DNA of 64,000 nt from Mucilaginibacter rubeus (GTDB lineage: Bacteria; Bacteroidota; Bacteroidia; Sphingobacteriales; Sphingobacteriaceae). The notes under the pieces were generated by a model, which did not search any database, had not been told where the DNA came from, and saw only the letters and a list, made by a program, of their open reading frames with translations. Position numbers and translations under genes: made by a program. The DNA lies in NCBI RefSeq assembly GCF_014643835.1, contig NZ_BMKD01000008.1, forward strand, positions 62,001 to 126,000, in the 5' to 3' direction. Below are positions 9,417 through 18,546 of the stretch, in pieces. Each line of letters opens with the position of its first letter. Position 1 is the first letter of the stretch.

Positions 9417-9439
9417 TATTATTTAAGCTTCTAAATTTA

Positions 9440-9478
9440 AAGCGGCAGGATCTGATGGTCCTGCCGCTTCTGTTTTAC
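9440..9478 (+). terminator. Rho-independent terminator after sod
   Basis: An 11-bp perfect stem (9440-9450 with 9459-9469, GC-rich core GCGGCAGGA) with an 8-base loop is followed by a short T-rich tail (CTGTTTTA). Confidence 0.8.
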
Positions 9479-9572
9479 TTCATAACCTTTGCGCCCGTTT
9501 GTAACGAGCCCGAGAAGTTTATTTATTTACCTCCCAATTATACACCCACGCTTAATCCCTGCAATAATCTAC

Positions 9573-9580
9573 TAACTTTG
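9573..9580 (+). promoter_or_regulatory. -7 box (TAACTTTG) for the amino-acid permease
   Basis: TAACTTTG fits TAnnTTTG and ends 16 bases before the ATG at 9597. The expected leader is only about 10 bases. Confidence 0.5.
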
Positions 9581-9596
9581 TGGACTTTTTTATATC

Positions 9597-11048
9597 ATGA
9601 TCAAAAAGCCCATAGAAACCCTGCTCCGCGAATCGAAGGAGGAAGGGGAACATTCATTAAAACGCTCGCTTGGGCCCGTTAACCTTATTTTAATTGGGAT
9701 AGGCATCATTATAGGGGCCGGTTTATTTTCCTTAACCGGTATAGCGGCGGGCCAGCATTCGGGCCCTGCGGTAACTATTTCTTTTTTAATTGCTGCTGTT
9801 GGCTGCGCTTTTGCTGCCCTTTGCTATGCCGAGTTTTCGGCCATGATACCTGTTGCGGGGAGCGCTTACACCTATTCGTATGCTACCATGGGCGAGCTTT
9901 TTGCATGGATCATAGGCTGGGACCTTGCGCTTGAATATGCCGTTGGCGCAGCAACAGTGGCCATCAGCTGGTCGCAATACCTTACTAAGTTTTTATCCTG
10001 GTTTGATCTGTATTTGCCTCCACAGCTTACACTTTCGCCTTTTGAAACTGCAAAAGCAGCAAATGGTGATATCATTAACGGGATCATCAATTTGCCCGCT
10101 GCGCTCATTGTAATTTTGGTTACCAGTATCATTATCCGGGGTACAAAAGGTTCGGCATTGGTTAATGCCATTATTGTAACTTTGAAAGTGGGCGTGGTGT
10201 TGGTGTTTATCGCAGTTGGGTGGTCATTTATTAACCCGCAAAACTATCACCCCTATATTCCGCAAAATACCGGTGTTTGGGGTGATTATGGCTGGTCGGG
10301 CATATTGAGAGGGGCGGGATTAGTGTTTTTTGTATTTATTGGGTTTGATGCTGTATCAACTGCGGCGCAGGAGGCCAAAAACCCGCAGCGCAATATGCCT
10401 ATCGGGATCATCGGCTCCCTGCTGATCTGTACGGTACTTTTTATTGTATTTGCGCACGTAATGACCGGCATGGCCAATTATAAGGAATTTATAGGCTCGG
10501 GCGCACCGGTTGCCATCGCCATTGAAAAAACGCATTACCAGTGGTTGAGTAAAGCTATTGTGCTGGCTATTTTAATAGGTTATACCTCGGTGATTTTGGT
10601 GGACCTGTTAGGCCAATCGCGTGTGTTTTTCTCTATGTCGAAAGATGGTTTGCTGCCTAAGGTTTTTTCGGAAGTGCATCCCAAATTTCGCACACCCTGG
10701 AAATCGAATATTATGCTTTGCGCTTTTATAGCCCTCTTTGCCGCATTTGTTCCGATACGCGTGGTTGGTGAAATGACCAGCATTGGTACCCTGCTTGCAT
10801 TTGTTATGGTTTGCGCCGGTGTGCTTATTTTACGAAAGCAGCAGCCTGATATTCACCGGCCGTTTAAAACACCCCTTGTGCCATTGGTGCCGGTGTTGGG
10901 TATCCTGACCTGTTTTGCCATGATGACGTTTCTACCCGGCGATACCTGGTTGCGTTTGGTCATTTGGCTTGCAATTGGTTTGGTTATCTACTATACTTAC
11001 GGCAAAAAGAACAGCGTTATCCGCAAAATGCTTGCAGATAAACAATAG
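9597..11048 (+). CDS. Amino-acid permease, APC superfamily
   Basis: This 483-residue inner membrane transporter has about 12-13 hydrophobic helices. The first helix carries the family signature GIGIIIGAGLFSLTG, where the broken helix binds the amino-acid carboxyl group. The second helix ends in CYAEFSAMIPVAGSAYTY, and the loop FIGFDAVSTAAQEAKNPQRN is characteristic of the cationic amino acid transporter branch. It has a cytoplasmic N-terminus of about 25 charged residues. The substrate is probably a cationic or neutral amino acid, but sequence alone does not settle it. The next gene starts 12 bases downstream, suggesting co-transcription with the reductase. Confidence 0.9.
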   Translation: MIKKPIETLLRESKEEGEHSLKRSLGPVNLILIGIGIIIGAGLFSLTGIAAGQHSGPAVTISFLIAAVGCAFAALCYAEFSAMIPVAGSAYTYSYATMGELFAWIIGWDLALEYAVGAATVAISWSQYLTKFLSWFDLYLPPQLTLSPFETAKAANGDIINGIINLPAALIVILVTSIIIRGTKGSALVNAIIVTLKVGVVLVFIAVGWSFINPQNYHPYIPQNTGVWGDYGWSGILRGAGLVFFVFIGFDAVSTAAQEAKNPQRNMPIGIIGSLLICTVLFIVFAHVMTGMANYKEFIGSGAPVAIAIEKTHYQWLSKAIVLAILIGYTSVILVDLLGQSRVFFSMSKDGLLPKVFSEVHPKFRTPWKSNIMLCAFIALFAAFVPIRVVGEMTSIGTLLAFVMVCAGVLILRKQQPDIHRPFKTPLVPLVPVLGILTCFAMMTFLPGDTWLRLVIWLAIGLVIYYTYGKKNSVIRKMLADKQ

Positions 11049-11060
11049 CGCCACCAATTG

Positions 11061-12092
11061 ATGACCGAAGAGATTTTAAAACTAAAAGTTGAACGCATAA
11101 AATGGGAAACCCCAGATACGGCTACATTTTATTTGAGTAGTATTGATGGTAATCTTATCCCTTATACAGCAGGGCAGTTCATCACACTGATATTTAACCA
11201 TAGGCAGGAAGAGATCAGGCGCTCGTATTCGTTAAGCTCATCGCCCGATGAACCATACCTTTCAATAACTATCAAGCGCATTACCAATGGTGAAATCTCC
11301 CGTTTTATGCTCACCAAAATAAAGGAGGGCGATGAGTTAACAGCATTAGCTCCCGCCGGCCGTTTTATCATCAGTGACCATCAGCAGGGAAAGGATCTGT
11401 TTTTATTTGCGGGCGGCAGCGGCATTACCCCCATATTTTCGCAACTGAAATATATTTTGAACCGGGAGGGTAAAAGCAGGTTGGTTCTCATCTATAGTAA
11501 TCAAAATGCTGCTTCCATTTTATTCAAAAACGAGCTGGGTAAACTGGCAGCCGAATACCCCGAAAGGTTGACAATCATTTACCTGCTTAGCAGCGAAGGT
11601 AACCGACTCAACCCCGATAAGGTAGAAAAGCTGGTGAAGCAATACGCCAACTTCAACCTGGCAAATGCTGAGTTTTACCTTTGTGGCCCGTTTGCTTTTA
11701 TGCGAATGATCCGGTTCGACCTGGTGTATATGGGGATTGATCAGGTAAAGATCCGCCGCGAAAATTTTGTGCTCGAAACAGTTGCCGTAACAAGCAGCTT
11801 TACTAACTTTCCACCTAAAAACATCAAAATAAAATACCGGGGCGAGCTGCACGATATTGTAGTAGGCGAAAACCAATCCATACTGCAGGCCGCCCTGCAA
11901 AACAATATCCCATTACCTTATAGCTGCCGGGGAGGAATATGCTCTACCTGCATGGTTAAATGCACCGGCGGTAAAGTTGAAATGGTGAAGAATGATGTAC
12001 TTACTGAAGCGGACCTTGCACAAGGATGGATCTTGACCTGCACCGGGCATCCGCTGGATGATGAGGTGGTTATTGGCCCCCCAGCCCCCTAA
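11061..12092 (+). CDS. Flavin reductase with C-terminal 2Fe-2S ferredoxin domain (PaaE/FNR-like)
   Basis: This is a 343-residue cytoplasmic electron-transfer enzyme. The N-terminal FAD domain has RRSYSLSSSP, the NAD(P)H domain has LFAGGSGITPIFSQL and later YLCGPFAFM, and the C-terminal plant-type ferredoxin domain has C-x4-C-x2-C (SCRGGICSTC) and a fourth cysteine in LTCTG. Such proteins move electrons from NAD(P)H to an oxygenase or similar partner. No oxygenase gene is nearby, so the partner is unknown. A TTG at 11058 precedes the ATG and is ignored. The last codons (GPPAP) lie inside a C-rich intergenic repeat, so the C-terminus may have been altered by the repeat. Confidence 0.9.
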   Translation: MTEEILKLKVERIKWETPDTATFYLSSIDGNLIPYTAGQFITLIFNHRQEEIRRSYSLSSSPDEPYLSITIKRITNGEISRFMLTKIKEGDELTALAPAGRFIISDHQQGKDLFLFAGGSGITPIFSQLKYILNREGKSRLVLIYSNQNAASILFKNELGKLAAEYPERLTIIYLLSSEGNRLNPDKVEKLVKQYANFNLANAEFYLCGPFAFMRMIRFDLVYMGIDQVKIRRENFVLETVAVTSSFTNFPPKNIKIKYRGELHDIVVGENQSILQAALQNNIPLPYSCRGGICSTCMVKCTGGKVEMVKNDVLTEADLAQGWILTCTGHPLDDEVVIGPPAP

Positions 12093-12102
12093 AAGGGGAG
12101 TT
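12074..12102. repeat. C-rich/G-rich palindromic repeat overlapping a 3' gene end
   Basis: A run of C residues with CCCCCTAAAAGGGG forms a short hairpin. It covers the last five codons and the stop of the reductase gene. Such CCCCTAAAAGGGG units are recurrent between genes in this group (my recollection of such genomes). A related GC-rich family appears at 49209-49324. Confidence 0.6.
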
Positions 12103-12148
12103 ATACCAGGAAGCGAAAGAATAATCAACGTAATCAGTGTATCAAAAA

Positions 12149-13318
12149 TCAACGGTCGGTTGGCAAATGCTGCCTTACCGTCCTTCTGTGCACCACCGTT
12201 TTTACCTTTTTTGATTTGGATTTTTTGCGTTTGCCGAGCCAGATGATAAAGCCGGTGATTGGCAAGCTTGCACAAATCAAACTGGCCAAAAAAGCAATGG
12301 TCTTACCGGGAAGGCCTAAGATTTGCCCTACGTGAACATCATAGTTCATGTTATTCATTTTCATGCCGGCACTTTTTTGTTCATGCGCGGTACGGTTCAA
12401 TAATTTGCCGGTGTATTTATCGAAAGAATAGCTATCACTTTTATAGTAGTGCAGGGCCTGTGCGTATGCGGTTACGCCTATGGCACCGGCTTTAGCAGCA
12501 TCGTCATAAATTAAAAACATTTCGGCATTTGGCGAGGCGGCTTTGGCTGATAAATATGCTTTGTTGATAACCTGGGTGGTATCCATTTTACCATTCAACA
12601 ACGAATCGGACTTGAAAACTACCTTTTCTTCGGGATGCGCTTTGCCCAAATTAGCGGCTGTGTAAATAGCTTCACGCATCCAGTCAAATGATATTGACAG
12701 ACCTGTTATGGCCAATATGATGGCCACGCTGGTGGCATAAAAGCCCAAAACGTTATGCAAGTCGTAATTAACACGGCGCCAGCGGCCACCCCACTTAATA
12801 GTGAAGCTGCGTTTACGGTCGCTTTTACGTTTGGGCCACCAGAGTATTATGCCGGTGATCATCAGCACCACAAAAATTATCACCGATATGCCTACTACCA
12901 GGGTGCCGATATTAGCCGGGAGCAACAGGTATAGGTGAATATATTCAACAATAATAAAAAAGTTTGAAGCGGGGCTTTCGGTATGGGTGATCTTACCTGT
13001 ATAAGGATTCAGATATACAAAAAGGAGGCCCTCTTTCTTGTCCGTTACCAACACCCCCGCAGGGCGACCGATACCGTAATAGTAAACATAACTGGCCGTA
13101 GCGCCTTTACGGCCTTTCAGTGCTTCGGCTTTAAGTATTGATGGTGCTATGTAGGGTTTAGCTTGTACCTCAACCTTACGGTAACTGTGTATCGCATCCT
13201 GGATCTCGTCCTGAAAGCAAAAGATACAGCCGGTTATACTTACTATAAATACCACCAGCCCGGATATAAATCCAAGCCAGCGATGTATAAACAACAGTGT
13301 TTTTTTAAAAGGTGTCAT
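12149..13318 (-). CDS. PepSY-associated membrane protein (iron-uptake type)
   Basis: This 389-residue inner membrane protein has four strong helices: LLFIHRWLGFISGLVVFIVS near the start, a pair around IGTLVVGISVIIFVVLMITG and FYATSVAIILAITG, and one near the C-terminus. Periplasmic PepSY-like stretches lie between them. The N-terminal HRWLG motif and the WWPKR motif are typical of the family. Homologues sit beside siderophore receptors and are thought to reduce or release iron from the ferric-siderophore complex, but the biochemistry is poorly established. The start is 3 bases from the end of the upstream TonB receptor, so this is the last gene of the iron operon. Confidence 0.9.
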   Translation of the reverse strand: MTPFKKTLLFIHRWLGFISGLVVFIVSITGCIFCFQDEIQDAIHSYRKVEVQAKPYIAPSILKAEALKGRKGATASYVYYYGIGRPAGVLVTDKKEGLLFVYLNPYTGKITHTESPASNFFIIVEYIHLYLLLPANIGTLVVGISVIIFVVLMITGIILWWPKRKSDRKRSFTIKWGGRWRRVNYDLHNVLGFYATSVAIILAITGLSISFDWMREAIYTAANLGKAHPEEKVVFKSDSLLNGKMDTTQVINKAYLSAKAASPNAEMFLIYDDAAKAGAIGVTAYAQALHYYKSDSYSFDKYTGKLLNRTAHEQKSAGMKMNNMNYDVHVGQILGLPGKTIAFLASLICASLPITGFIIWLGKRKKSKSKKVKTVVHRRTVRQHLPTDR

Positions 13319-13321
13319 TCA

Positions 13322-15733
13322 TTAAAATTTGTAACCGATACTTAAACGTACGTTTGTTGGTGCTTCTGCCTGCCAGCTGTAAACAGTTTTGCCGTCGGTG
13401 CTCAACCCCTCATGACCGCCTGAATAAAGGTATTTGTTAAGCACGTTATTTACATTTAACGCAAAACTCATCTTCTTGATCTGGTAGGATGCGCCTGCAT
13501 CTAAACGGAAGTAGTTTGGCAGATCAGAAGTGCCTGTGCCGAGGCTCCATGGCAGGCGGTCAAGCTGCCACTGATATCCGGTTGAAAAGCCCAAACCTTT
13601 TAAGCTGCCGTGCTGTAAACGGTATGTTAACCAGGCATTGGTAACATGTTTTGCAAAGCCGGGAACAGGATTGCCAACATTTGCAGGGTCGGTATCTTTA
13701 GAAATCTTCGAATCGGTATAAGCATAGTTAACCATCAGGCTGAGGCCGGTTATGATTTCGCCGCGGGCATCAAATTCAACACCTTTTGTTTTAGTTTGAC
13801 CTAATTGCAAAACGTAATTTGCTGCAGATTCACCATGTTTGTCGGGGTCGGTTACCAACTGGTTGTTTTTAAGGATCTGGTAAGCAGATAAGGTAGTATT
13901 CCACTTTCCATCAAACCAGTCGCGTTTTAAACCAAGCTCCATGTTGTTGCCTGTAATAGGCTTAACTTTTTGGCCGCCGTATATTTTACCTGTTTGCGGC
14001 ACAAATGATTGATCATATACCGCATAAGCAGTTGTAGTAGGATCAATGTTAACACTTAACCCAAAACGGGGCGTAAATTTATGCCCTTTGGTATCGCCGG
14101 CATAAGGATCGGTTGTAGTGGCATGGGTGTAACGACCAGCTACAGTTAAACGCAATTTCTGATCAAAAAAGCCCAACTCATCCTGTACATAAATTGATTG
14201 ATATTTTTCGGTATTTACAGCGTTTTTACCACGTTCGCTAAGTGGCACCGATCTATCAAACACAGGTAAAGTAACAGGGCCATTATTTGGATTGTGGATA
14301 TTGAAAGGGTTTGCGGGATCAGGATCAAGTGAGCCTGATTGAAAATAATCCGGAATATAGTACTTGTCGCCAATATCAAGGCCGCTTAACAGGCGGTGAA
14401 CAACTTTGCCTGTATTAAATTCGCCGTTTAAAAAAGCCTGGGCAAATTTGTTTTTGTTAACAGCATCCCATAAACCAAGGTTACGGTCAACATCGCCGTT
14501 GCTGCTGATGCTGTTTATCCAATAGCTATATGCCGTTTGCTTATAATAAAAATAAGCACCCTGCGCGGTAACTTTCCACTTGCTGTTAAAGGTATGCTCA
14601 TAAGTTAAAAACGCACTTTGGTCCCGGATGCCCGATGATGGCGAATTTGAAGGCGCGTTAGTAAAGTTGCGCGGCAGTGTTGCATAGCCATCAGTGGAGA
14701 ACAGGTAGGCGGTACCAAAGGCATTCATGCGCTGGTACTGGTAGGTATACTCGGCAGTGAGGGTATTTTTGCTGTCGAATTTGTAGCGTAATACGGGAGC
14801 GATAGCCGTACGGTTGGTAAAATCATACGGGCGCCATGATTTTGAAAGCTGGCCCATCAGGTTGAGGCGGTATTGCAGTTTACCGTTTTTAGTAAGTACG
14901 CCGTCAAAATCGGCAGTGGCACGGTAGCTGTTAAAACTGCCTGCAGTAAAACTGAATACCTGGCTGGTAGTGCCGGTAGGCTTTTTGGTAACTACGTTAT
15001 AAAAACCCGAGGGGTTGCCGTTGGCCAGCATGAATGCAGCAGGGCCTTTTACAAATTCAATCCTGTCAACAAATGACATATCCTCGGTTAGCGGGCCCCA
15101 GGTAGCTTCGATGTTCATACCGTTGCGGAAAGGTGCAAGCCTGTCGCCACGGGCATTTACACGGGCATAATTGCCCCAATGCTCCTGCATGGTTAAGCCG
15201 CTCACATTGCGCGATACGCCTTCGAGCATGTTAAAGATCTGCTGGTCCTTGATCTGGTCGGAAGATACCACCTGGATATTTTGTGCCACTTCAAGTAAAG
15301 GCTCGTTTAACCTCAGGCTGGGTGAGGGGTCGTCGATCTTATATTTTTGTTTCCTGCCCGAAATTAAGACCTCACCAATTTGGTTGGCGTTTTCGCGCAG
15401 CATAAAGTTTACGGTAACGCGTTGTCCATCGGCCAGTTCAACTGCTTTTTCTTCAGAAGCCAGGCCCACAAACGTTACTTTAATGGTGTAGCTGCCCGGT
15501 TTTACCTTGTTAAAGGTAAACCTTCCGCTTTCGCTGGTAACCGTGCCTGCGGATATGCCATTACCTTTAAGGCTTACGGTTACACCGGGAACGGTTTGGC
15601 CATCGGCAGTCGTGATTGTGCCGGTTATGGTGCCGGGTTTTACCTCGGCCAGCGCGGGTATGTTGAAGAGCAGCAAAACCGCACATAATAAAAGAGGAGG
15701 AAGCTTACAGAAAGAGTGTATGGATTTGGACAT
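13322..15733 (-). CDS. TonB-dependent siderophore receptor with CarboxypepD-regulatory domain
   Basis: This 803-residue outer membrane receptor is read from ATG 15733, where a clean signal peptide begins (ending near IPALAE); an in-frame ATG at 15793 lies further upstream. The order is signal peptide, a beta-sandwich regulatory-like domain (about residues 30-110, GTITGTITTADGQTVPGV), plug domain with VDRIEFVKGPAAFMLANGNP, and a 22-strand barrel ending in aromatic VRLSIGYKF. The plug and barrel match the FhuA-type siderophore family. It imports a ferric chelate using TonB energy. It lies between a similar receptor and the PepSY protein on the same strand. Confidence 0.93.
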   Translation of the reverse strand: MSKSIHSFCKLPPLLLCAVLLLFNIPALAEVKPGTITGTITTADGQTVPGVTVSLKGNGISAGTVTSESGRFTFNKVKPGSYTIKVTFVGLASEEKAVELADGQRVTVNFMLRENANQIGEVLISGRKQKYKIDDPSPSLRLNEPLLEVAQNIQVVSSDQIKDQQIFNMLEGVSRNVSGLTMQEHWGNYARVNARGDRLAPFRNGMNIEATWGPLTEDMSFVDRIEFVKGPAAFMLANGNPSGFYNVVTKKPTGTTSQVFSFTAGSFNSYRATADFDGVLTKNGKLQYRLNLMGQLSKSWRPYDFTNRTAIAPVLRYKFDSKNTLTAEYTYQYQRMNAFGTAYLFSTDGYATLPRNFTNAPSNSPSSGIRDQSAFLTYEHTFNSKWKVTAQGAYFYYKQTAYSYWINSISSNGDVDRNLGLWDAVNKNKFAQAFLNGEFNTGKVVHRLLSGLDIGDKYYIPDYFQSGSLDPDPANPFNIHNPNNGPVTLPVFDRSVPLSERGKNAVNTEKYQSIYVQDELGFFDQKLRLTVAGRYTHATTTDPYAGDTKGHKFTPRFGLSVNIDPTTTAYAVYDQSFVPQTGKIYGGQKVKPITGNNMELGLKRDWFDGKWNTTLSAYQILKNNQLVTDPDKHGESAANYVLQLGQTKTKGVEFDARGEIITGLSLMVNYAYTDSKISKDTDPANVGNPVPGFAKHVTNAWLTYRLQHGSLKGLGFSTGYQWQLDRLPWSLGTGTSDLPNYFRLDAGASYQIKKMSFALNVNNVLNKYLYSGGHEGLSTDGKTVYSWQAEAPTNVRLSIGYKF

Positions 15734-15772
15734 TTTATTCAGGATTAACAGGAATGATAGGGTTGTTAACTT

Positions 15773-15802
15773 AAAGCAGGAACTGTAATACACTCCTGCT
15801 TT
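15773..15802. terminator. Hairpin between the two siderophore receptor genes
   Basis: A 9-bp perfect stem (AAAGCAGGA at 15773-15781 with TCCTGCTTT at 15794-15802). The T-rich tail is on the plus-strand side, so it looks better as a plus-strand terminator than as a stop for the minus-strand operon. On the minus strand it may act as an intercistronic mRNA hairpin. Confidence 0.5.
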
Positions 15803-15818
15803 TTATTTAATGGCTGTT

Positions 15819-18233
15819 TTAAAATTTATAGGTTGCGCTTAATGCAAAACTTCTTAGTTTTTGAGGGTTAATGGTGGTGTAACCTATCCAGTATTTTTCA
15901 TTGGTAAGGTTGTCAAGCTTAGCGCCAAACCGGTATTTATTAGTATCATAAAATGCTGATGCTCCTAATACGGTGTAAGCCGGCAGGGTAAATACCCCAA
16001 TGGCCCGGCTGTTTACGATCTTATTATCGCTGGCATAGTTGCCGCCGAAACCCAGACCAAAACCTTTCACTGCACCTTGATGAAATTTGTAGCTTATCCA
16101 AAAATTTGCCAGATATGGCGATGAGGCGGTTGCTGGCCGAAGACCTTCAACGCCTGCATCGGCGCTTTTGGTAAGCTTTGAATCATTATATGAAAAACCT
16201 GCTACGATGTTAAGGCCAATTATTGGGTTGGCTATTACTTCGGCTTCAAAACCTTTGCTGTATTGGGTTCCGTCCTGTACCGAAAGAATGGGATTTATGG
16301 TGGAAGGACGTACGATATTTTTCACTTTGATATCATAGTAACTTACCGTGCCGCTCAATTTACCATCGAAGAGATCAAGTTTTACGCCACCTTCAATTTG
16401 ATTGGCTTGCTCAGGCTTAAGCGGTTGGTTGTTTTCGGTAGTACCGGTTTTGTTGTTAAAGCTGTTTTGATAATTGGCAAACAGCGATATGTGGTCTTTA
16501 ACGGGTTGGTAAACCAAACCAAATTTTGGCGAAAAGGCGGTTTGCTTATATGCCCCGGATGTGGTTTGAGTTGTTGGGTCATAGTTGCCTTTGTTGTCAA
16601 ACCTGTCTACGCGTAAACCTGCCGATGCTATCAGTTGATCCGTAATATTAAACACATCAGAGATATAAGCGCTGTAGGTATTCCGTTTAAACATGGAAGG
16701 GTAGGTAAAACCATAAATGCCGGTAGCATAAAGGGCGTCCATAGCCGCTTTGTTGAAATTGCGGTAGTTTTGATTGCCGGTTACAGATATAGTATCGAGC
16801 GTACTGCCAAAAAAATATTGCTGCGAGTTTTCCCTGAAGAAGTCCAGGCCGCCTACAAACCGGTTACGGAATTTACCTATTTTGAAGTCGCCGTTAAAGT
16901 TTTGCTGGATCTCGATCATGTCATCTTTACTTTTGCGGGTTGACTGATCGTTACGGGAAATAGAATCGCCTGGCAACAGGTAGTAGTAAGGGCCAAAGCC
17001 GTTCGAATAGCTATGGGTGAGGCTCAGGTTGGTACGTGTTGTCCAGGCGTTGGAGATCTTGTATTTTACTTCGCCATAAAAATTCCTGTTTTGTGACGTT
17101 TGAGTCAGGTCATTTCCATGATAGCTTTGTTTGTAGTCGAGCTTGAGCTGATCGGCACGACTGTAGCCCAGGGCATCAATGGTTTGTCCGTAAGGGAAAA
17201 AGAAAATAGATTTTCCGATATTGGTGCCATATGACAATTCAGCATCGGCACTAATGGTTAACCTGTCGGAAGCCTTATAAACAATGCTTGGGTCAATAAC
17301 CACATTCCGCGAAAAGCCGTTGTTTTGGAAACTACCGTCATGATTAAAAGCAGTATTTAAACGGAAGAGTATCTTTTTATCTTTATCGAGCGGGGTGTTA
17401 ATATCGGCGCTGCCCCGGTAAAAACCAAAATTGCCGCCAGATAAGCTTACTTCTCCGCCAAATGTATCATAAGGTTTCTTGGTAACACGGTTGATCAGGC
17501 CGCCATATGAGGTTAAAGAACTTCCGAATAAAGTAGCAGAGGGGCCTTTAATAATCTCAATCCTGTCGATGTTAGCCGCGTCAATGCCATTAGTTATAAT
17601 CCCTGCAATGCCGTTACGCATGGTACTTTGTACAATAAAGCCCCTGCTATTATAATAAGCGCCGCCATCGCCGCCACGACCGGTAGCTTCCCACATTTTT
17701 TGGATCCCAGGGGCATTTTTTATAGCATCATCAACAGAAAATATCAATTGTTCCTGCATCAATTGGCTGCTTATGGTATTATAAACTTGTGGGTTTTCGA
17801 GGTTGCTTAAAGGCATTTTGGCAACATCCTCGCTTCGTGAACGTTTAAATTTATTGGTTTTATTAGCATTTATATTTACTTCCTGCAAACCATGAATAGT
17901 ATGATCAACAGTAATAACAGGCAACACAGTTGTTTGCCCGGCTGTTACGGTTACTGGTTTTTCCTGTCCTTTTGTGCCAACTTCAGATACTACAAGTGTA
18001 TAATCTCCTTGCGGGGCTTTAATTTCAAATAAGCCGTTTTCATCGGTTATGGTACCGTACCTGGTGCCTTTAAGTACTGCCGAAACGTTTTCGGCAGGCC
18101 CATTTTTTATGGTGACAATTTTACCTTTAAGGATGCCTCTGGCTTGCTGGGCAAGGGCCGGGATGGTGCCTATAAGTAGCACTATAAATGAAAGTGAAAA
18201 GATTTTTGAGAATGATGGTTTGGGTTGATCCAT
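15819..18233 (-). CDS. TonB-dependent siderophore receptor
   Basis: This 804-residue outer membrane receptor is read from ATG 18233, in front of a signal peptide ending TIPALAQ. A carboxypeptidase-regulatory-like domain (ILKGKIVTIKNGPAENVSAV) is followed by a TonB plug with IDRIEIIKGPSATLFGSS and a barrel ending LRSFALSATYKF. Sequence style matches FhuA-type ferric-siderophore receptors. It is the first gene of a three-gene minus-strand operon with the next receptor and the PepSY protein. A consensus promoter and a palindrome lie just upstream. The two receptors share layout but differ clearly in sequence, so they likely serve different chelates. Confidence 0.93.
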   Translation of the reverse strand: MDQPKPSFSKIFSLSFIVLLIGTIPALAQQARGILKGKIVTIKNGPAENVSAVLKGTRYGTITDENGLFEIKAPQGDYTLVVSEVGTKGQEKPVTVTAGQTTVLPVITVDHTIHGLQEVNINANKTNKFKRSRSEDVAKMPLSNLENPQVYNTISSQLMQEQLIFSVDDAIKNAPGIQKMWEATGRGGDGGAYYNSRGFIVQSTMRNGIAGIITNGIDAANIDRIEIIKGPSATLFGSSLTSYGGLINRVTKKPYDTFGGEVSLSGGNFGFYRGSADINTPLDKDKKILFRLNTAFNHDGSFQNNGFSRNVVIDPSIVYKASDRLTISADAELSYGTNIGKSIFFFPYGQTIDALGYSRADQLKLDYKQSYHGNDLTQTSQNRNFYGEVKYKISNAWTTRTNLSLTHSYSNGFGPYYYLLPGDSISRNDQSTRKSKDDMIEIQQNFNGDFKIGKFRNRFVGGLDFFRENSQQYFFGSTLDTISVTGNQNYRNFNKAAMDALYATGIYGFTYPSMFKRNTYSAYISDVFNITDQLIASAGLRVDRFDNKGNYDPTTQTTSGAYKQTAFSPKFGLVYQPVKDHISLFANYQNSFNNKTGTTENNQPLKPEQANQIEGGVKLDLFDGKLSGTVSYYDIKVKNIVRPSTINPILSVQDGTQYSKGFEAEVIANPIIGLNIVAGFSYNDSKLTKSADAGVEGLRPATASSPYLANFWISYKFHQGAVKGFGLGFGGNYASDNKIVNSRAIGVFTLPAYTVLGASAFYDTNKYRFGAKLDNLTNEKYWIGYTTINPQKLRSFALSATYKF

Positions 18234-18235
18234 TT

Positions 18236-18250
18236 TATTTAGACTAAATA
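18236..18250. promoter_or_regulatory. Palindromic candidate operator (metal-dependent repressor type)
   Basis: TATTTAG-A-CTAAATA is a perfect 7-base inverted repeat around one base, placed in the leader between the likely transcription start and the receptor ATG. A further half-site CTAAATA lies at 18310-18316, upstream of the -33 box. Position and context suggest an iron-responsive repressor of the Fur or DtxR type, which is inference. Confidence 0.5.
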
Positions 18251-18262
18251 TAAATAATAGCG

Positions 18263-18294
18263 CAAAAGTAGTCAGGCAGGTGTTATAATGCAAA
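18263..18294 (-). promoter_or_regulatory. Consensus Bacteroidota promoter for the iron operon
   Basis: On the minus strand, TTTG (18294-18291) is followed after 20 bases by TACTTTTG (18270-18263). This is the textbook -33/-7 arrangement. The expected leader is about 25 bases to the ATG at 18233. Confidence 0.75.
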
Positions 18295-18490
18295 TTATTT
18301 ATAATAAATCTAAATAGTACACTTAATGTGCCTGTTGTTCAGATGCTTGCGGATATAAGAATGGAAAATTGCTAATCCGGTAAGGGATTGTCAAAGCAAT
18401 ACCACCGAAATTATTCAGAAAAAGAGTAGTTAAATTTAAGAATCATGTAAACGGGTTCCTTCTATGATCCTGAAGGCTGTCATCATCTAA

Positions 18491-18528
18491 TGAAGACTTG
18501 CGAAGTCCCCGAAACTTCGTGAGTCTGG
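18491..18528. repeat. 38-bp hairpin repeat, copy 1
   Basis: The arms AGACTTGCGAAGT and ACTTCGTGAGTCT pair over 13 positions, including two G-T wobbles. A near-identical copy is at 33611-33648 (32 of 38 bases the same). It lies just downstream of the oxyR stop. Confidence 0.8.
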
Positions 18529-18546
18529 TAGATAGATAAGCAATTA

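Noticed and set aside
9299-9682. 127-residue open frame overlapping sod and the permease
   Set aside because: It overlaps two well-supported genes and a terminator, with no recognisable product.
15171-15788. Three plus-strand frames inside the siderophore receptor gene
   Set aside because: All are antisense to a long, clearly recognised receptor gene.
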